64,000 nucleotides of DNA, taken from Lasioglossum baleicum. Lineage: Eukaryota > Arthropoda > Insecta > Hymenoptera > Halictidae. The position numbers and the translations under genes were made by a program. Shown here piece after piece: positions 11,417-24,749 of this stretch. The stretch is from assembly GCF_051020765.1 (NCBI RefSeq), contig NC_134944.1:2418001-2482000 (forward strand), written 5' to 3'. The notes beneath the pieces were generated by a model. That model had not been told where the DNA came from. It was given only the letters and a program-made list of their open reading frames with translations, and did no database searches. Positions within the stretch are counted from its first letter, which is position 1. The number at the start of each line of letters is the position of its first letter.

Positions 11417-14400
11417 TCATCTTCTTTCTTGATCGTCTTCTTACTTAACCGGGCATTCTTCGATCTAATCTTCTACACGACCAGTTCGTCCGATGAATAT
11501 ACGCGACCTGGGAAGAAAATGTACTCGTTAGATCAGTCTGCGATGGGAAATTGTCAAGCCCTGGCGATCTTCATTTGTGAAATAATAAATTATAGACAAC
11601 CAAAAAGTGATCAATTCCTAAATGAACAAAGTGCAACGGAACAGCCAAGTAGATTGAAATATAATTTTTTACAATTGTGGCTATTTAATCTTAGCTTAAG
11701 AGGGTTAAGCAACTCAATTAGAAAATGGCGGAGCCAGCGAAGAACAATGGACAAACAAGTTAGCGAACCGGTGGCCGGTTGCACCGAAAACGTGTCTCAA
11801 TTAATAAACAAGCCGCGGTCGAGTTGCGACCGCTCAATTTTCCCGTGCAATTATTCAGACGACTGCGTGAATAATTACTCGCTATTCGGCCGGTTTGCCG
11901 CGCTAAGTGGGCCGGCCGATCGCAATCTTAATGGGCCGAGCCGTTTGATTAACCGTTGATTATTCAATTAAGGGAAAGTATTTCGTCACGGTCAATTGAA
12001 TGGCCGCGTGCAGCAATAATAAAACACAATGCGGCCGGGTAACTTACCTAATGAAAGTTGCATCGATCGATTATGAAACCGGGTATTAGATTCTGCTACA
12101 CAATTTGTCGTTTTGCTAATGCTCCGATAAAAACGGCGCGATGTCCACACGATCAGTTTCGTATTAGTGACATTCTACATTTTATAAATACATTTTTAAT
12201 TTAGTCATTGGCTGACAGAAAGATTGAGAAAACCGAAAAGTGTATTAATTAGCACGTTATGAACAATACGGAATGATGGTGGAATGAAGGGTGTGGGAAG
12301 AAGGGGGAGCAGAAGAAAGGAGCACGAGGATATTAACTAATTCCATTCGATTAAAACAACTAAGTCGAGGCGGTGGCAAGAACTCTGGGACCGTCTCGAC
12401 AGACTTGTTCACGTGGCGCGGGAACTCGTGCTTGCTTCGTCACCCTCGAAGCCACAATTTCTTCACACTAATTACCGATCCGTCCCGCCCACCTGACAAG
12501 TGAGAAAGTGTGAAACAACTCGGGAGGCAGAGAGCGAACCCGCCGACGGCAGTACGACGACAATCGACTGTGATTTCCAGGCACGATCGTTGACTTGACT
12601 GCAAAATAAATCGCTTTGTTCCCCATTCCGTGCAATCGGCCCACAATTTTCAACGTTGGTTACAAAAAAATTTATGCGGGAGGTTCCTGAAGCTCGATTA
12701 AAAAAAATACAAAAATTATTCTGTGCCTCTGGAATATTCGAAAAGAATTTGATTCGATTTAACACTTTAGATTAAACACCGCCGTTAAAGGCTCGTGAAC
12801 ACGGTCCACCATAATGTTCGAGGAGGTCATGGTTGGGTTCGCGAGGGAGTTTATATCTGGGCCGATTCGTTCGGCACGAAGGCCGGGATAGAGAGATCGA
12901 TTTACGTGAATAATGAGACGAAGAAGAAACTTCCTCGTCGATAAATTTAACGCGTTACGGAACCGCGGCCGGCACTTTGCCCGAAGAACAAGAGTGTTCC
13001 ACGTCGTTAGACTCCGAGGTTACGTCCGGGGTTCCAGAGAGAGAGAGTCCCATGGTGGTCCCCCCTTGCGACCAGGTGGCCAGCCCCCATCGATGGTAAC
13101 TAATTAAATCATGAAAAAGGCGGTGAACGTGCGTCCTACAGTTTTTACGAAATTAATAAACCGGAACCGACAGTGGCTCTCAGTGTCCCCATCGTTACGA
13201 GATCACGGGGAAACGGAATTAATCGACCCAAACAATTTCATCCACCATTAAAGAATCCCCCATACACATTCCCACATAAATTACAATCTTTGCAGATTAT
13301 TTGTGAGATTCGTGGGAGGAGACATACTTTTAAAATGTATGGAATACTTCAAGACGTATTATGCAAGAATACATTCTCAGCCGGTTACTTTTTTTTGTAG
13401 AGAATTTTTCGGTACCGTTTCAAGGTATGGTGGCCACGGAACAGCCGAAAGGGGCGGGAGATCTTAAGCGTTGTTAGAAGCGTGACAAATACATTTAACA
13501 CCTACTTTCAAATTACTCAGCATGACGCTACAGAAAGATTGGTTCGCCCATGGCAAAAACCACCAATTTCTTCGTTGATCGCCCATCCGCCTGGTAGTTT
13601 GCATCTCCGCAAAGGAGTTTTTGCTCGGGCCGACTCGCGCCGCGTCGAATCGATAAAGTATTAATCGAAGTGACCATGGGCTCCCTCGTTTCTTGCACGG
13701 AAACCGCTCAATGCGGCTCGCTTCTAGCGCCTAACTTTTGGTCCACGTGTTCTGCTATTGCCACATCGACGAAATTGCCTGAAAAAAGTACAGCGATTAG
13801 ACAAATCTATACTGTGATTCGCTAGTACGTTGTGACATTATACATTATTTTTGACAGAGATCGAGACAAATAATTCTGCCAACCATTTCTACACACTGAA
13901 GGTGTTAAGGTTGGAACACGTTCTATAATCTCCACCCGCGCACGAAGTGACCGCGGCTCGTTGAAATGTAGCAGAGGGTGGCAGGCATCGACGGGGGCGG
14001 ATGCAGCTTTTCACGAGAGCTTTTACGAGTCGCATATGTGACCGGGGTCTCTTTCATCCCCCGCTTGATATTCCTGGCACCGTGTACCAACCCCTCCGAA
14101 GAGGAACGAGCAACCGCCGGCAACCTTGTCGAGAGGAGCAACCCTCTTCGCCAAGCCGCGAGAGAAGCCCAAGAAAAATCTTTCGTCATATTCACTGGGG
14201 AGTGATAGTCCGACATAACGCAACAAATTTCTTCAGGGTCTCTCCTCCAGAGGGTCGACCCACCCCCGCAACTCCCGTCGATCGCGCATTTAAATCGTTC
14301 CGCGCCGTTTCTTTTCTCGTTTTCCTGCACAAGCGGATCAACCCCTCGATGTTCGAAGGGGTGGCTTCTACCTTTCGACCCAGACCCACCGAGAAACATG

Positions 14401-16918
14401 GCGGTCGACCGCCACGACCGCCCAGGGACCGATTCCTCCCACGCACAATTTACAGTTTCACATTTTATTCCCATCGCGCGTTCGACAACGGATAAACTCG
14501 TTCCGGGTCGACTCGGAAATCATCTTTCGAAGCACGGCTGGGACTGCGAGAGGGGCTGCTGGGATCCAAGAAGATTTCTAGATCGTTTACATCCTCGTAC
14601 GAATGTTAGTATATTAGTGACTTTTCGGTGTCTATAAGAAAAAGTGAATTTTCTACAAAAACAGGGTTAATCGATTCAAATGAAATTCGTATACGAGGAC
14701 TCGCTGCAGAAAGTTTTAGGCGAACAACTATCGAGCAGTATTTCTAGAGCATTAATCTCGGAGCAACCCTCTGGCACGAAAGTTTGCTGTCGATCGCGGC
14801 AGAAAGGGAACAGTCGCATGATCGAGGAAACGCGTCCACGGAATCGTAGCGACATCAGGTTTCTATGGAAACGTACAAAAGGCACGTTCAACCCTCCCCC
14901 ACGGGGGTGGGATCTAGCGATATCGGCGAATATTAAGAAATAGCTCTCGACCGGCATTTCCGTACATTTGCGGACAGAAAACGAGCCATTCGTTTGCCGG
15001 CGGGAACGAGGTGCTGTCTATGCATGGCACGCCGGCACCACCATTCGACCGTCCCATAAATAATATCGCGCCCAACCCCTTTCTCTATCCTCTTCTCTCC
15101 TCGTTTTCATCGTCTCCCACCCCCCGCAAGACCGTATCTCTTTTCGGATATCGCGAACGGCCGGGCTCTGTTCCGCGAGAAAAAGAGGACCGTATAAGTC
15201 CGGACTCGAAATTGAGAGACATTTTTCTCGATCAAACCCCCGACCCCGACGCATCAGCCGTTTATTTTAATTCCTCGTTACCTGTTGGCAGTCTGGGTTA
15301 GGGGGTGATTGGGTTAAAATAGTTGCAAACCGGAATCTTTGCTGGCTGAATGCCTGGGCATCTTAGACAGATGTAATTTTTATAACGAGGGTTATTTCAG
15401 CGGTTTTTAGTGTGTTGCCCGTGTCTGAGTTAAGATCAGATCAAGTTCAGTTGTTTTGTTAACAGAGTGAGACGCAATTTTAAGATAAAAGGAAACTCGC
15501 AGGCGTTGAAGCAGTTGCGTTCCTTCAAGATTTCTCACAAGGATCAGTTTTCTAACGTTTTGCTAATGGGGAATTTAAGCTATGATCTGCACCCGGCTCG
15601 CTGCTGTTAATAATTGATTGCAAAAGTGTAATTAAACGATCGCGGTTAGGTGAAACTTTATCTCCGAACGTAATTGCTGAACACGCAGCTGTAATTTGAA
15701 GAGAAAATTAAGCAGTACTCTACATACTCAATGAGGAATACACTCGGGATGTCTTAATAAACCGGAGGATATGGAACCCAGGTGTGCACGCACGGTATTA
15801 TGTTCGCTTCGGAACATATCTTTATCTTCTTTTGGAACATTTCGAACGAACGAATACATATATGTACGGAAGCAAAGAGTATCGGTTTACTGTGTACTGG
15901 AATTTTACGGCCATTGCATTTTAATAAGTCCGAATTTACATTTTAGTGTAATTAATCTCGATGCGTCCGGATTAATTAGACTATTTTTATAGTGTAATTG
16001 AACGGTGTAAGTTTTGCTGATAATTAATGATAGTACTAGATTGAAACGAGGGAACTCGTGTAACTTGTATAATTCATGAGCGCATTCTTGCTCCTCCGGC
16101 CGCCATTGTTCCTCGAGACATCGCCATTTTTGCCAGATGAAAGGGTCGCGACGTGTTTCGAATTTTCGCGTAACACGCTTCCTGCTTTTCATTTGTTTCT
16201 TTATCTGTGCCGGTTCCCCGCACCGTTCCCGAACAATCTTAATTATCCAAATAAACGGGCAGACATGCGAAACTACTTATCAGAATAAACAGCCCGTATT
16301 TTCCAGGGGGATGAAACGTTTATTAACCCATTCAGGGGGTAAATATCGATCGTCGAGTCGGATCGAAATCGGATTACGTCGCGGAGCGAAAATCCAGCGG
16401 GCTGCGGCAAAACAGCGATTAGGTGCGGGGGTGTGCGGGGGTGTACGAGGGTGCGAGAGGGTGGTAGAGTGACAGCACGGAGGAAGGGTGAGTTTCTTGC
16501 TGGATGGACGGCTTTTCTTGCGGCGAGTACTCGCTGCGACACAAATAGCGTATGATTGAGTGAGCGCCGCGAGGGATTTCCAGACGTGGAAACGGAATAT
16601 CGCGGGGGTGGAAAGAATGGCGGAGAGAAAACGTCGACGTTTAGTCGCTGGAGGGGTGGTGGAACCCCCGTAGCGCCTCGCGGGACCACAACAACCCCCG
16701 AAAATCGACGGCGAATCTACTTCACCTCCACCCTTCCGCGTTCCTTCAGATTTCCGATGTTCCAGCGTTCCTCGACCTCGTCAGGCAGAGTCTATACAAT
16801 TTTTCGGGGCGTTTATTATAATTTAGATCATTCATTTCTTCATTCACGATTCTTCCCCTGAGATTGCAAATCTCCATTTTTTAGCGACAAGAAAAGAATG
16901 TTCAGGGTTTGAGAAGAA

Positions 16919-16936
16919 GAAGAGAGAGAGAGAGAG
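16919..16936. repeat. (GA)n microsatellite
   Basis: A short GA run preceded by GAA units. No other signal is attached to it. Confidence 0.85.
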
Positions 16937-19554
16937 ACTCCGTTTGATTTATCAAGATCGATCCGCGGGCTTCCCCACGAATTTTGCAAAGGCCCGCAGA
17001 TACACTCGGCGAAACGTTTGTCCAGGGGACGTGGAAATGGTGGCCGTGGGGCGGCACAATCGCATTACTAATGATTTTACTTCGGGCGACCCTCAGGGCC
17101 GTCATATCGATACGATAGGACCGCGATACGTCGCCGGAAACGCCAGTCGGATAAACCGGGACCACTCAGACCACCCCCGCCTCCGTTTTCCTGTCCGTCG
17201 GCACGACGAAGACGGAGCAACTCGAGATCAGAGGTTACGTCGAAGCTGATCGACCCCTCCTACCTCCGGCTACCACCCCCGCCATCGACTATCGATGATT
17301 TCGTTTACCCTGAACCGGGACAAAAACCGAATCAACCGAGACAATGTACCGAACGCATGAATTCCCCCGGGTAACATTTACTTAAAATTATGTCTGACTA
17401 CTGGCCTCCCGTTTCCACTGTGAACACGCTGTACGTTCTAGTCGGGTTTTCATAATCAATTTTTTCAACGTTAGTATGCGATTATAGTAGAGCAGCGAGG
17501 TGAGCTGTGCAGTGAACAAAAACGCATAACAAAGAAAATACATATGTACTTTTTCTTTAGTATCTGTCGAAATGTTGTCACGAATGTTGGTTTGTTTTCA
17601 CCGCGCCGCTATCATCGATGCTCGCCGCTCCATTACATATAACTGCACCCTTAGATTCATTATGCATGTTTGAAACAACATTGAAAAATGTTGTACTTTC
17701 CATTCGTTTCTCTCGGCTAGACCGTAATCTTTTTTTCGAAACCAGGAGTTTTTGTGCGGTCATGTGCACGCAAAGGGCCGCATGCGTCTGCACCCGAGCA
17801 GGGTTGTACACACCTGCAACGTGCCTATTACCAACATCCGAGCGGTATTAATCTGGCCGGGCTAATTGCATGTCGATTACAGTGTCGTAACGAGCTCCGA
17901 TAAATACACGGCGGTCGAAGTGAAAAGTTTCCGTTCCGCAGGCGAACTTCCCGTGGATGCTGGAAGGCCGGCCCAGAGCGTTTTACGAGCCGAAAAACTG
18001 TTGCTACAAGGCGTTCCATAGACTTCCGCCGGGTCATCGCGATTTTATGGCAACGAGCCGGCCAATTTCGAGGCGCTATCGAACGGTAATTGCTCGCGGG
18101 TACAGCCGCGTTTGTTTCACCGCCGAGCAAAGTGATAATGAGTACGAGCGCCGCGTCCTTTTTTTCCGAGTCGTGAGCAAATGGGAATAAAATCGCTTCG
18201 AGTTTGTTCGATTTTGATAGTGATACAAAAAGATAATATAGAATTTGATCGGCAAAAAATTAATGTCTGGCCAAGTTCGACAGGCTTCGATTTAAGGAAT
18301 TTTGTAGACCTCGCAAGTGAACGAACGAGCAACGACGAAATCTTCTAGAATCGATCCAGCGGGAGGCCGAAGAGCAAATAAAGAGCAGATGCGAGGAGCG
18401 TCTATACAAAACAGTGGAGTTCGAGAGACGTCGCGTCGCGTCGTTGGTTGCGACGTATCCGTCGCGAAATAATAGAGAACTGCGACGTCCATTCGATATT
18501 TCGCGAGATATAATATTGATACACGTACAGTCGCTGCGAAGCGTACACGGTGATCCAAAATCGATGTCGTCACTGTCAGAGAATATTATCAACAATCTGA
18601 TTTCTGGCCTATACGGTCGACAATCTTTCCCAATGGTCGTAATCAAATGAAAAATTGAAATGTAAGAATCATTAACGTGAAATCAACAAGAAAAATGCAC
18701 GATTTTTATGAAATCGTAGTTTTCACGACTTTTGAATCGCCTTCTAGATATCGAGACGAGGAATAGAGGGTGGAATATGATGCGGTCTATCCAGATATGT
18801 GAACGACGCAGATATAATACAGGTACGTACCTATATGGAAGCCAGAGCCGGGATTCTGGCGTGGACGTCTGCCTCGCGATAAGATACGACCGCAGTCCAG
18901 TCAGAATCTCTCCGGTTTCGCAGAAAATTCGCGGACTCCCTTTATCGAGTTTCCTGATAAAGTTTCCCTCTCCTTCTCTCCTTTCCCTTGCTCCGTTTGC
19001 TCCACCTCGAGGCTGGCGAACGGAGCGACGAAAAAAGGAAAGGAAATTAGGAGATCCTGCGGAGTATCGATACTCTCTTTCGCCCCGATGACTCTCGATG
19101 CCGATCGGCTGATTAAATTCGATTCGTGAACGCGACTTGTTAATTGTCGGCTGCTCGATGAATCTCAATCTCACTAACAAGGCAGTCGAGCACATTGTCA
19201 GACTGTCCGAAGCTAAAACGAAGCAGTTGGAACGTATTCCGAAAAAGTCACGGCCCCGGTTGTCGCTTTGCAGGATCAGTCTGGTAGCGAACAATAGTCT
19301 GGCCCGATTACAGGCGTTTTCAAAGGCACCGGGCCGCGACAAAAGCCATCCTCTTTCGGATCGCAGTTGCATCGGCACCGGTGCAGATCTATCGGATTCT
19401 GTCGGAGCGACGCCGGACAAAACAGCAATCAATAAAGACGAAGTTAGGATCCGGGGGCTGGATTCCTTCAATCAAATTAGGAACATCAAAGTAGCCAGCA
19501 AAGCGAAGGAAAAGAGGACCGGGAGGACGACGGAAAGGTGGACGAGAGGGAGAT

Positions 19555-19576
19555 GCTCTCTCTCTCTCTCTCTCTT
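19555..19576. repeat. (TC)n microsatellite
   Basis: About ten TC dinucleotides that grade into a pyrimidine-rich stretch. Confidence 0.85.
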
Positions 19577-20275
19577 TCTTCCTCTCAACATTCCTCGAGG
19601 GGTGGAAGCTGGGAATTAGCCTCTATCTCCAGAATCCGAACCCTCGAGACAAAGAGAACCCGCACACACACACCCCCTGACTCTTCCTAGCGCTGATACC
19701 CTTCGTCATCTTCCAGGATCGCAGCACAGGACTTCTCTCTGCTTCCTGATGCTAGGCTTTGTTAAAGAATCGTCCGAGTGGGCGTGGCCTTCAATAATTC
19801 GTCTTCCCCCGTATTGGTGTCTTTGTCGGAACTTATCGGAGTTGACCTTGCACTCTGTTGTCTGCCTTTAACCTTCTTTATTCTTCGTCTGACTTCGTTC
19901 GCACTTTGTCGTTTGACTTTAACCTCCCTGGATTTTCATCTATTGCCTTTTTGTTTAAACGGAAAATTTTCCAAAGTTTTTGCATACGTTTCGAGAGGAC
20001 ATTTTCCCCCCCGGAATCCTTGATCTCGTTCGAACCGAAAGGACGCGGGGCCGATGTTATCTGGTAATTGCTCTAGCGCGGAGTAATCAGAATGAAAAAC
20101 TCCCGGTCTGTTTGATCTTCTTCCACACGCATAGCCACTTGATGAGCAGAAGCGGTTCTCCAACGCTCAAGCTGGCCGAGCAGAAGAAGAAGTAGAAGAA
20201 GGAGCGGTGTGTTTCTGCGATCCCCGGGTGCGAACTTGCCGTTCGCGTGAGCTATGTGGTGCGTGCCGTCATTGC

Positions 20276-20296
20276 GTATTTATTTATTTATTTATT
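20276..20296. repeat. (TATT)n microsatellite
   Basis: About five TATT units. No associated feature. Confidence 0.85.
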
Positions 20297-23200
20297 ACTG
20301 CGCAATAGCTCAGAAATTGCCGTTTCCGTGGATATTTATTCGCGGGAGCCTTGCTGCTCCGCCAAGGCGAATTGCGAATCCGCGGGGCATAGAAACGAAT
20401 CGACAGGGAGAGGGTTCGCGTCCGGCATGTCAGCGAAAAGGAAACCATATCCGTGGAGGCAAGGTTGCACACGCCCGTGAAATTCGTTCTGCTCCTCGGA
20501 CACTGGAATTGCTGGGAAACTTCGGCCTACCAGTTCATAAATTACACCGCGATTCGCCTAGCGAACTATTCAGGAACGCGGGAGAACGATCCTCTATGCG
20601 TGCCTGATACCTTTTCAGTTGGATGAAACGCTGTCTGAACTGTTAGCCTGAGAACCGAACACATTGAGACGCTAATTTGCTCGGGTTACCTCTGCGGGGG
20701 GTTATTCTTTTGAAATATAATCACAAAACGCAGCTGTATAAAATCGAAAAATTAACATCGTACGAATAATTATGGACACCGGGAGACAGAGGACGAAGGA
20801 AGGGATTGTTAGTTTTCGGGATCGAAATTACGACGAAAGGAAAAGGACACTCGTAATTCATCTGGCAACGCGGCGGAGAACGTTTTTAGGTCGCGTAGTA
20901 AGCAGGAGGGGGTGTCTGGATGCTGCCGCATCGATCCGATACATCACGGGGGCATTTACATCCCCGCCGAGCTGCCCCCTTCATCCCCCAGGATCCCCTT
21001 CGTCCCCCAGGACCCCCCTCGATCCCTTTCCCTCTCGCAAGTCGTTTTTCCGATCTTCCCTTTCTGTTCCGCGAACGATCCCGGCCACCATCGAGGGTGG
21101 TTTTCTCCCGTGCGGACGCTTATGCCGCCACTTTCCCGAGGGCGCTTGCGCAGCCACCCTCTCCTCCTCACCCTCCTCCTCCTCCCCCCGTCCACTCTAT
21201 CCACCCCGCGTACACCCACCCCCGCAATTTTCAGCCCGAAACCCACCCCCTCGCTTTTCCGTCTTCCCTTCGCGCTGCCTCCGCCGACGATGCAACGGCC
21301 ATTGTCTACGCGTCAAATCTCGACTGGCTCGAACCACTCGCCATGTTTCTTAACCCGTTGAATCACTATACAGTGACGGATTCGTCGGGAGGATTGCAAA
21401 TTGTACTCGAAATAGAATAAATTTATAAATCCAGAGGGAAGCAGAATAGAAAATTTCTGTTTTTCGAAAATGGTGAGATTATTATTGGCGTTTACGAGAA
21501 CTGTCGCGTGAGGACACACACGGCGAAACAATTAGAATGATTTTCTAAGGCCGGCGCGAGTGAGATCCGCTTGTAACGATAACGTTGACGTTAAGCGTAA
21601 TAAAGCAGCGGTAATTGCCGACGCAAAGTTATGGCTGCGCCTACTCATTAGCACCCGGCGAGGCTACTGCCTTAATTAGTAAACCAAAGGAGCGCCCCGT
21701 AGCGCGCGTTCCGTATAAAAGTCTTGCTTAATGGACGTCCGCGATACTATTTAGCAGATGAATTTTCATTTGACCGCTGCCTATGACCGCACACCAAGCG
21801 AGTGAATGGTGTCCGGCGGTGTGGTGAAATTTCTAACTTCATTCTGAACTATTCAGAAGTTGCCCCCTAATGTAAACCGAATACCGAGACATTCAAGTAA
21901 TATCTTCAAAGCAGGAACAAATCTCCTGAAAGATCTCCTAAAGAATTAGTGAGCAGACGTAGAAACACTCCTGAACGGTGATGCACGCGTTGCAGTTTCA
22001 TTCACAGAATAAGCTCGCGTCTGAGGAAGCTAGTCGGCTCGATTCAATCGGCTTATCGTCGATCGCGGCATTAACCAGGCAAACGGTTTACGGGAAATTA
22101 AAGGAGCTCGGCTGTCGGAAAAATTTTCTTTCCCGGTTCTTAATTATCCCCCGGTGGGATCGAGTGATTTAGACTCGACGTCTAATCGGACCGGCGAAGT
22201 AACGATAATTAATGCCGTTCCCCTGTGCGATTTGATAATGCTCCCGAGGATGATGTGTTCATCGTGTGCGGGAAAATGAAAATAAGAGAGCAGAGGGAAG
22301 CGATCGCGCGAGCGTGACTGCGATCAACGAGGAAAAACTGGAACCCGAAAGGTAAGTATTCCCGGACATTATTTTTTGGAAAAATTAAACCGTCGTGATT
22401 CGGCAAAGATCCATGAATACTATTCTGACTGTGTAAAGGACATGGAAAGTGTCCCGCGTCGGGAGGATCCTCGAGGATCCTTGATAACGACGATTAAAGC
22501 GTGGGAGGACAGTGTCGAGCCTCTTCGAGGGAAAAGTTCGTCGGTCAGCCGCGAGATTTCCTCGTTTGCAGCGACTCCTATTTTTTTTCGTCTCCTTTTT
22601 CTTTTCTTCTTTTTTTTTTGTCGTCGACGACTGTTGCCAGTACATACCTATCCTCGCGCGTACACGTACGTTCCGGCCGAGTTTACGGATAGATACATTT
22701 CCAGGCGAGGCGTCTGGCAGCGAAGTTGCCCGGGAATTGCGGGAAAGGCGACGATGGCTGTTACTTGCCAGCAACTTTCTTTTTTTTTTCCCCGAAACCG
22801 AAAAGACGACGAGGCTCCGGGAAAACCGGCACGCCACTGTCATACGTGGAAAGCCAGCATGTTCTATTAATGCGCACGTGTGCGCTCCCATCTAGCCGCG
22901 ATTTCGTCCTGTTTTCCCGTGGACACAGCGCTGGCCTCTTTCTTCGACCTCCTCTTCTTCGTACACTTTGACGACTTAACATCGGAGTTGCAGAACCAGA
23001 GACTTGTTCCCGAATTTTTGATTCCGTCGTTGAAGAATTTATTTAAAGAGTAGGCCACCCGAAGAAACTTCATCTTCACAATTAACCAGTAAATATATTA
23101 GCATTTAACAGACATCAACACATCGTTTACGATCGGTTCTTCATAAGGTAGGCGATGCAAGGCAGTTGTTAATGCAACTTAACAACCGTTGCATCGATGA

Positions 23201-24690
23201 ATTACGACAATGCCATATTCCACGGTCGAAAAAGAACAACGTCGGAGAGCGGAAACGAAAATCGCGGCGTGGAAAAAAGCAGCACGTGTGTCTGGACGTC
23301 TTACTGCGCTACAATACTAAGCTCCTCGAACCTGTTCGAATTTTTGCATCAGGATTTTTCACACATATTTATGTACATTTGCGGCGTACAAGCGAGTGAA
23401 ACATTTGACTTGGTAAAAGTAACCGAGCGTTTTGTTGTTGAATAGAAAGAGTTCAATCATATTCCTGTTTTTAATTGGCATCGTTATTTCCACGCACAAT
23501 AGCTCAGTTGCCTAGGGTTATGATATTCATGCACGTGGGCGGGTATTAGGCTTCTCAAGTATCAATTATGAATTCGCGGTCGCGTAAAATTGCTGTGAAA
23601 AACTCTGCGGAAAAAGACAATGTATTCCGACGAAAGCAGGTTGTTCGTAATTTCATTTCGTGCCCCTTATCTTCGATGGGTTCGCAGCGATCTCTGCTGA
23701 CCGTGACGCCGAACAGACGCGTGCCATTACTGGAACCAGTCCCAATTCGAACACGTCTTCGCGGTTTCCGGGAAAAATAACGATGGGGTTGACATTCCTT
23801 TGCTAAAGAAATATGAAGGGTGGCGACATCGAAAAGGAGGGTTGAATCGTGTGGTCTACAAGGCTTACCATTGGCTGCCAAGAACCCTATCACTTTGCAT
23901 ACGACTCGCGCATGTGCATAAAGAACCCCTTCGAAGGGTGGATTTCACCCTTCTGATTTTAAAAAAGGCTACTCTAAAGATGAAGGCTCGCTTTCGGTTA
24001 AAATGGCGGTGTAAAGATTCCATCTTTATGAATTCTTCCTCGACCCCATTACCATTGTTGAACGATACACGAAAGAATAATAAATTGACCGTCCAGGATA
24101 AAATATAAGGGAATGTACAGCCCCGGAATAATTCCTCAAGGCCGCTGCTTAGGGGTAACATTCGACTCTATTTTCCCGGGTCCGGTAGTATCCCGAGTCC
24201 GAGCGGCGTTAATTCCATGCGGCGCTTGATTGCCTTTGCCATTGTTGCCATAGTTACCATGCGAGAGAAAGCTACGACCGTGTCGGGGAAAATAGCAAGG
24301 GAGGGAGCGCGGGGGCGAGAACCGACGGGTGGTTAATGAAGCCAAATCCGTTTACGATGAATGCTGCGGGAGAAAGAAAGGGACGCCGGGTTCGTTAGGC
24401 GGGCCGCGTCCCGACGTCGACGACGACGGCGACGTTTCTCTTCCCGAGGAAAATGTTTGCTTAAAGATTTTCTCGAATCTCAACCACCCCGGCTCTAACG
24501 AAATTTATGACCGTTCTGATGTGTTTGCTCTGTGGACAATCGATCGTTGCTTAATCCAACAAGTTCTTCTTTTATGCACTGCACCGGACACCCCTCGAAA
24601 TTATTTTTCCACTTATTTACTCGAACACCCCTGCGCGTCTCTTATCCGTCCGAACTATCGTCTTAAATTACACCTACTCATTTTTGTCGC

Positions 24691-24713
24691 AAATGCATAA
24701 AATCCGCTGTCTA
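24691..24713 (+). repeat. Right end of a second hAT-like family copy
   Basis: The sequence AAATGCATAAAATCCGCTGT continues to CTA at 24713 and is the inverse of the 24-bp terminal repeat of the neighbouring element, with about four differences. It is followed at 24714-24721 by GTGATAAA, the same eight bases that flank the complete element 44 bp further on. No left end for this copy was found upstream, so it may be a truncated or rearranged copy. Confidence 0.6.
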
Positions 24714-24749
24714 GTGATAAAAATGAGTAGACGAAATGGAATTATCACA

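Larger units (their letters stand above)
9519..24690. other. Non-coding stretch, no supported gene
   Basis: No exon was recognised. The longest open frame (11048-11959, 303 codons) crosses a CTC microsatellite and resembles nothing known. Visible structure includes microsatellites at 11391-11416, 16919-16936, 19555-19576 and 20276-20296, a C/T-rich stretch at about 20957-21260 that keeps several frames open, and a poly(T) run near 22583-22619. Several blocks, for example 9680-9960, 11780-12060, 17850-18130 and 21540-21730, have TAAT cores in a CpG-rich setting and look like possible regulatory DNA. That is a visual impression only. Confidence 0.55.

Noticed and set aside
18683..19471. Minus-strand open frame of 262 codons
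   Set aside because: No recognisable domain, an opposing plus-strand frame is also open, and the composition is that of the surrounding non-coding DNA.
20772..21420. Three overlapping plus-strand frames (193, 149 and 166 codons)
   Set aside because: All are proline/serine-rich products of one C/T-rich stretch read in three frames.
23490..23565. tRNA-like A-box word TAGCTCAGTTGCC
   Set aside because: There is no B-box (GGTTCRANNCC) at the right distance and no acceptor-stem pairing.
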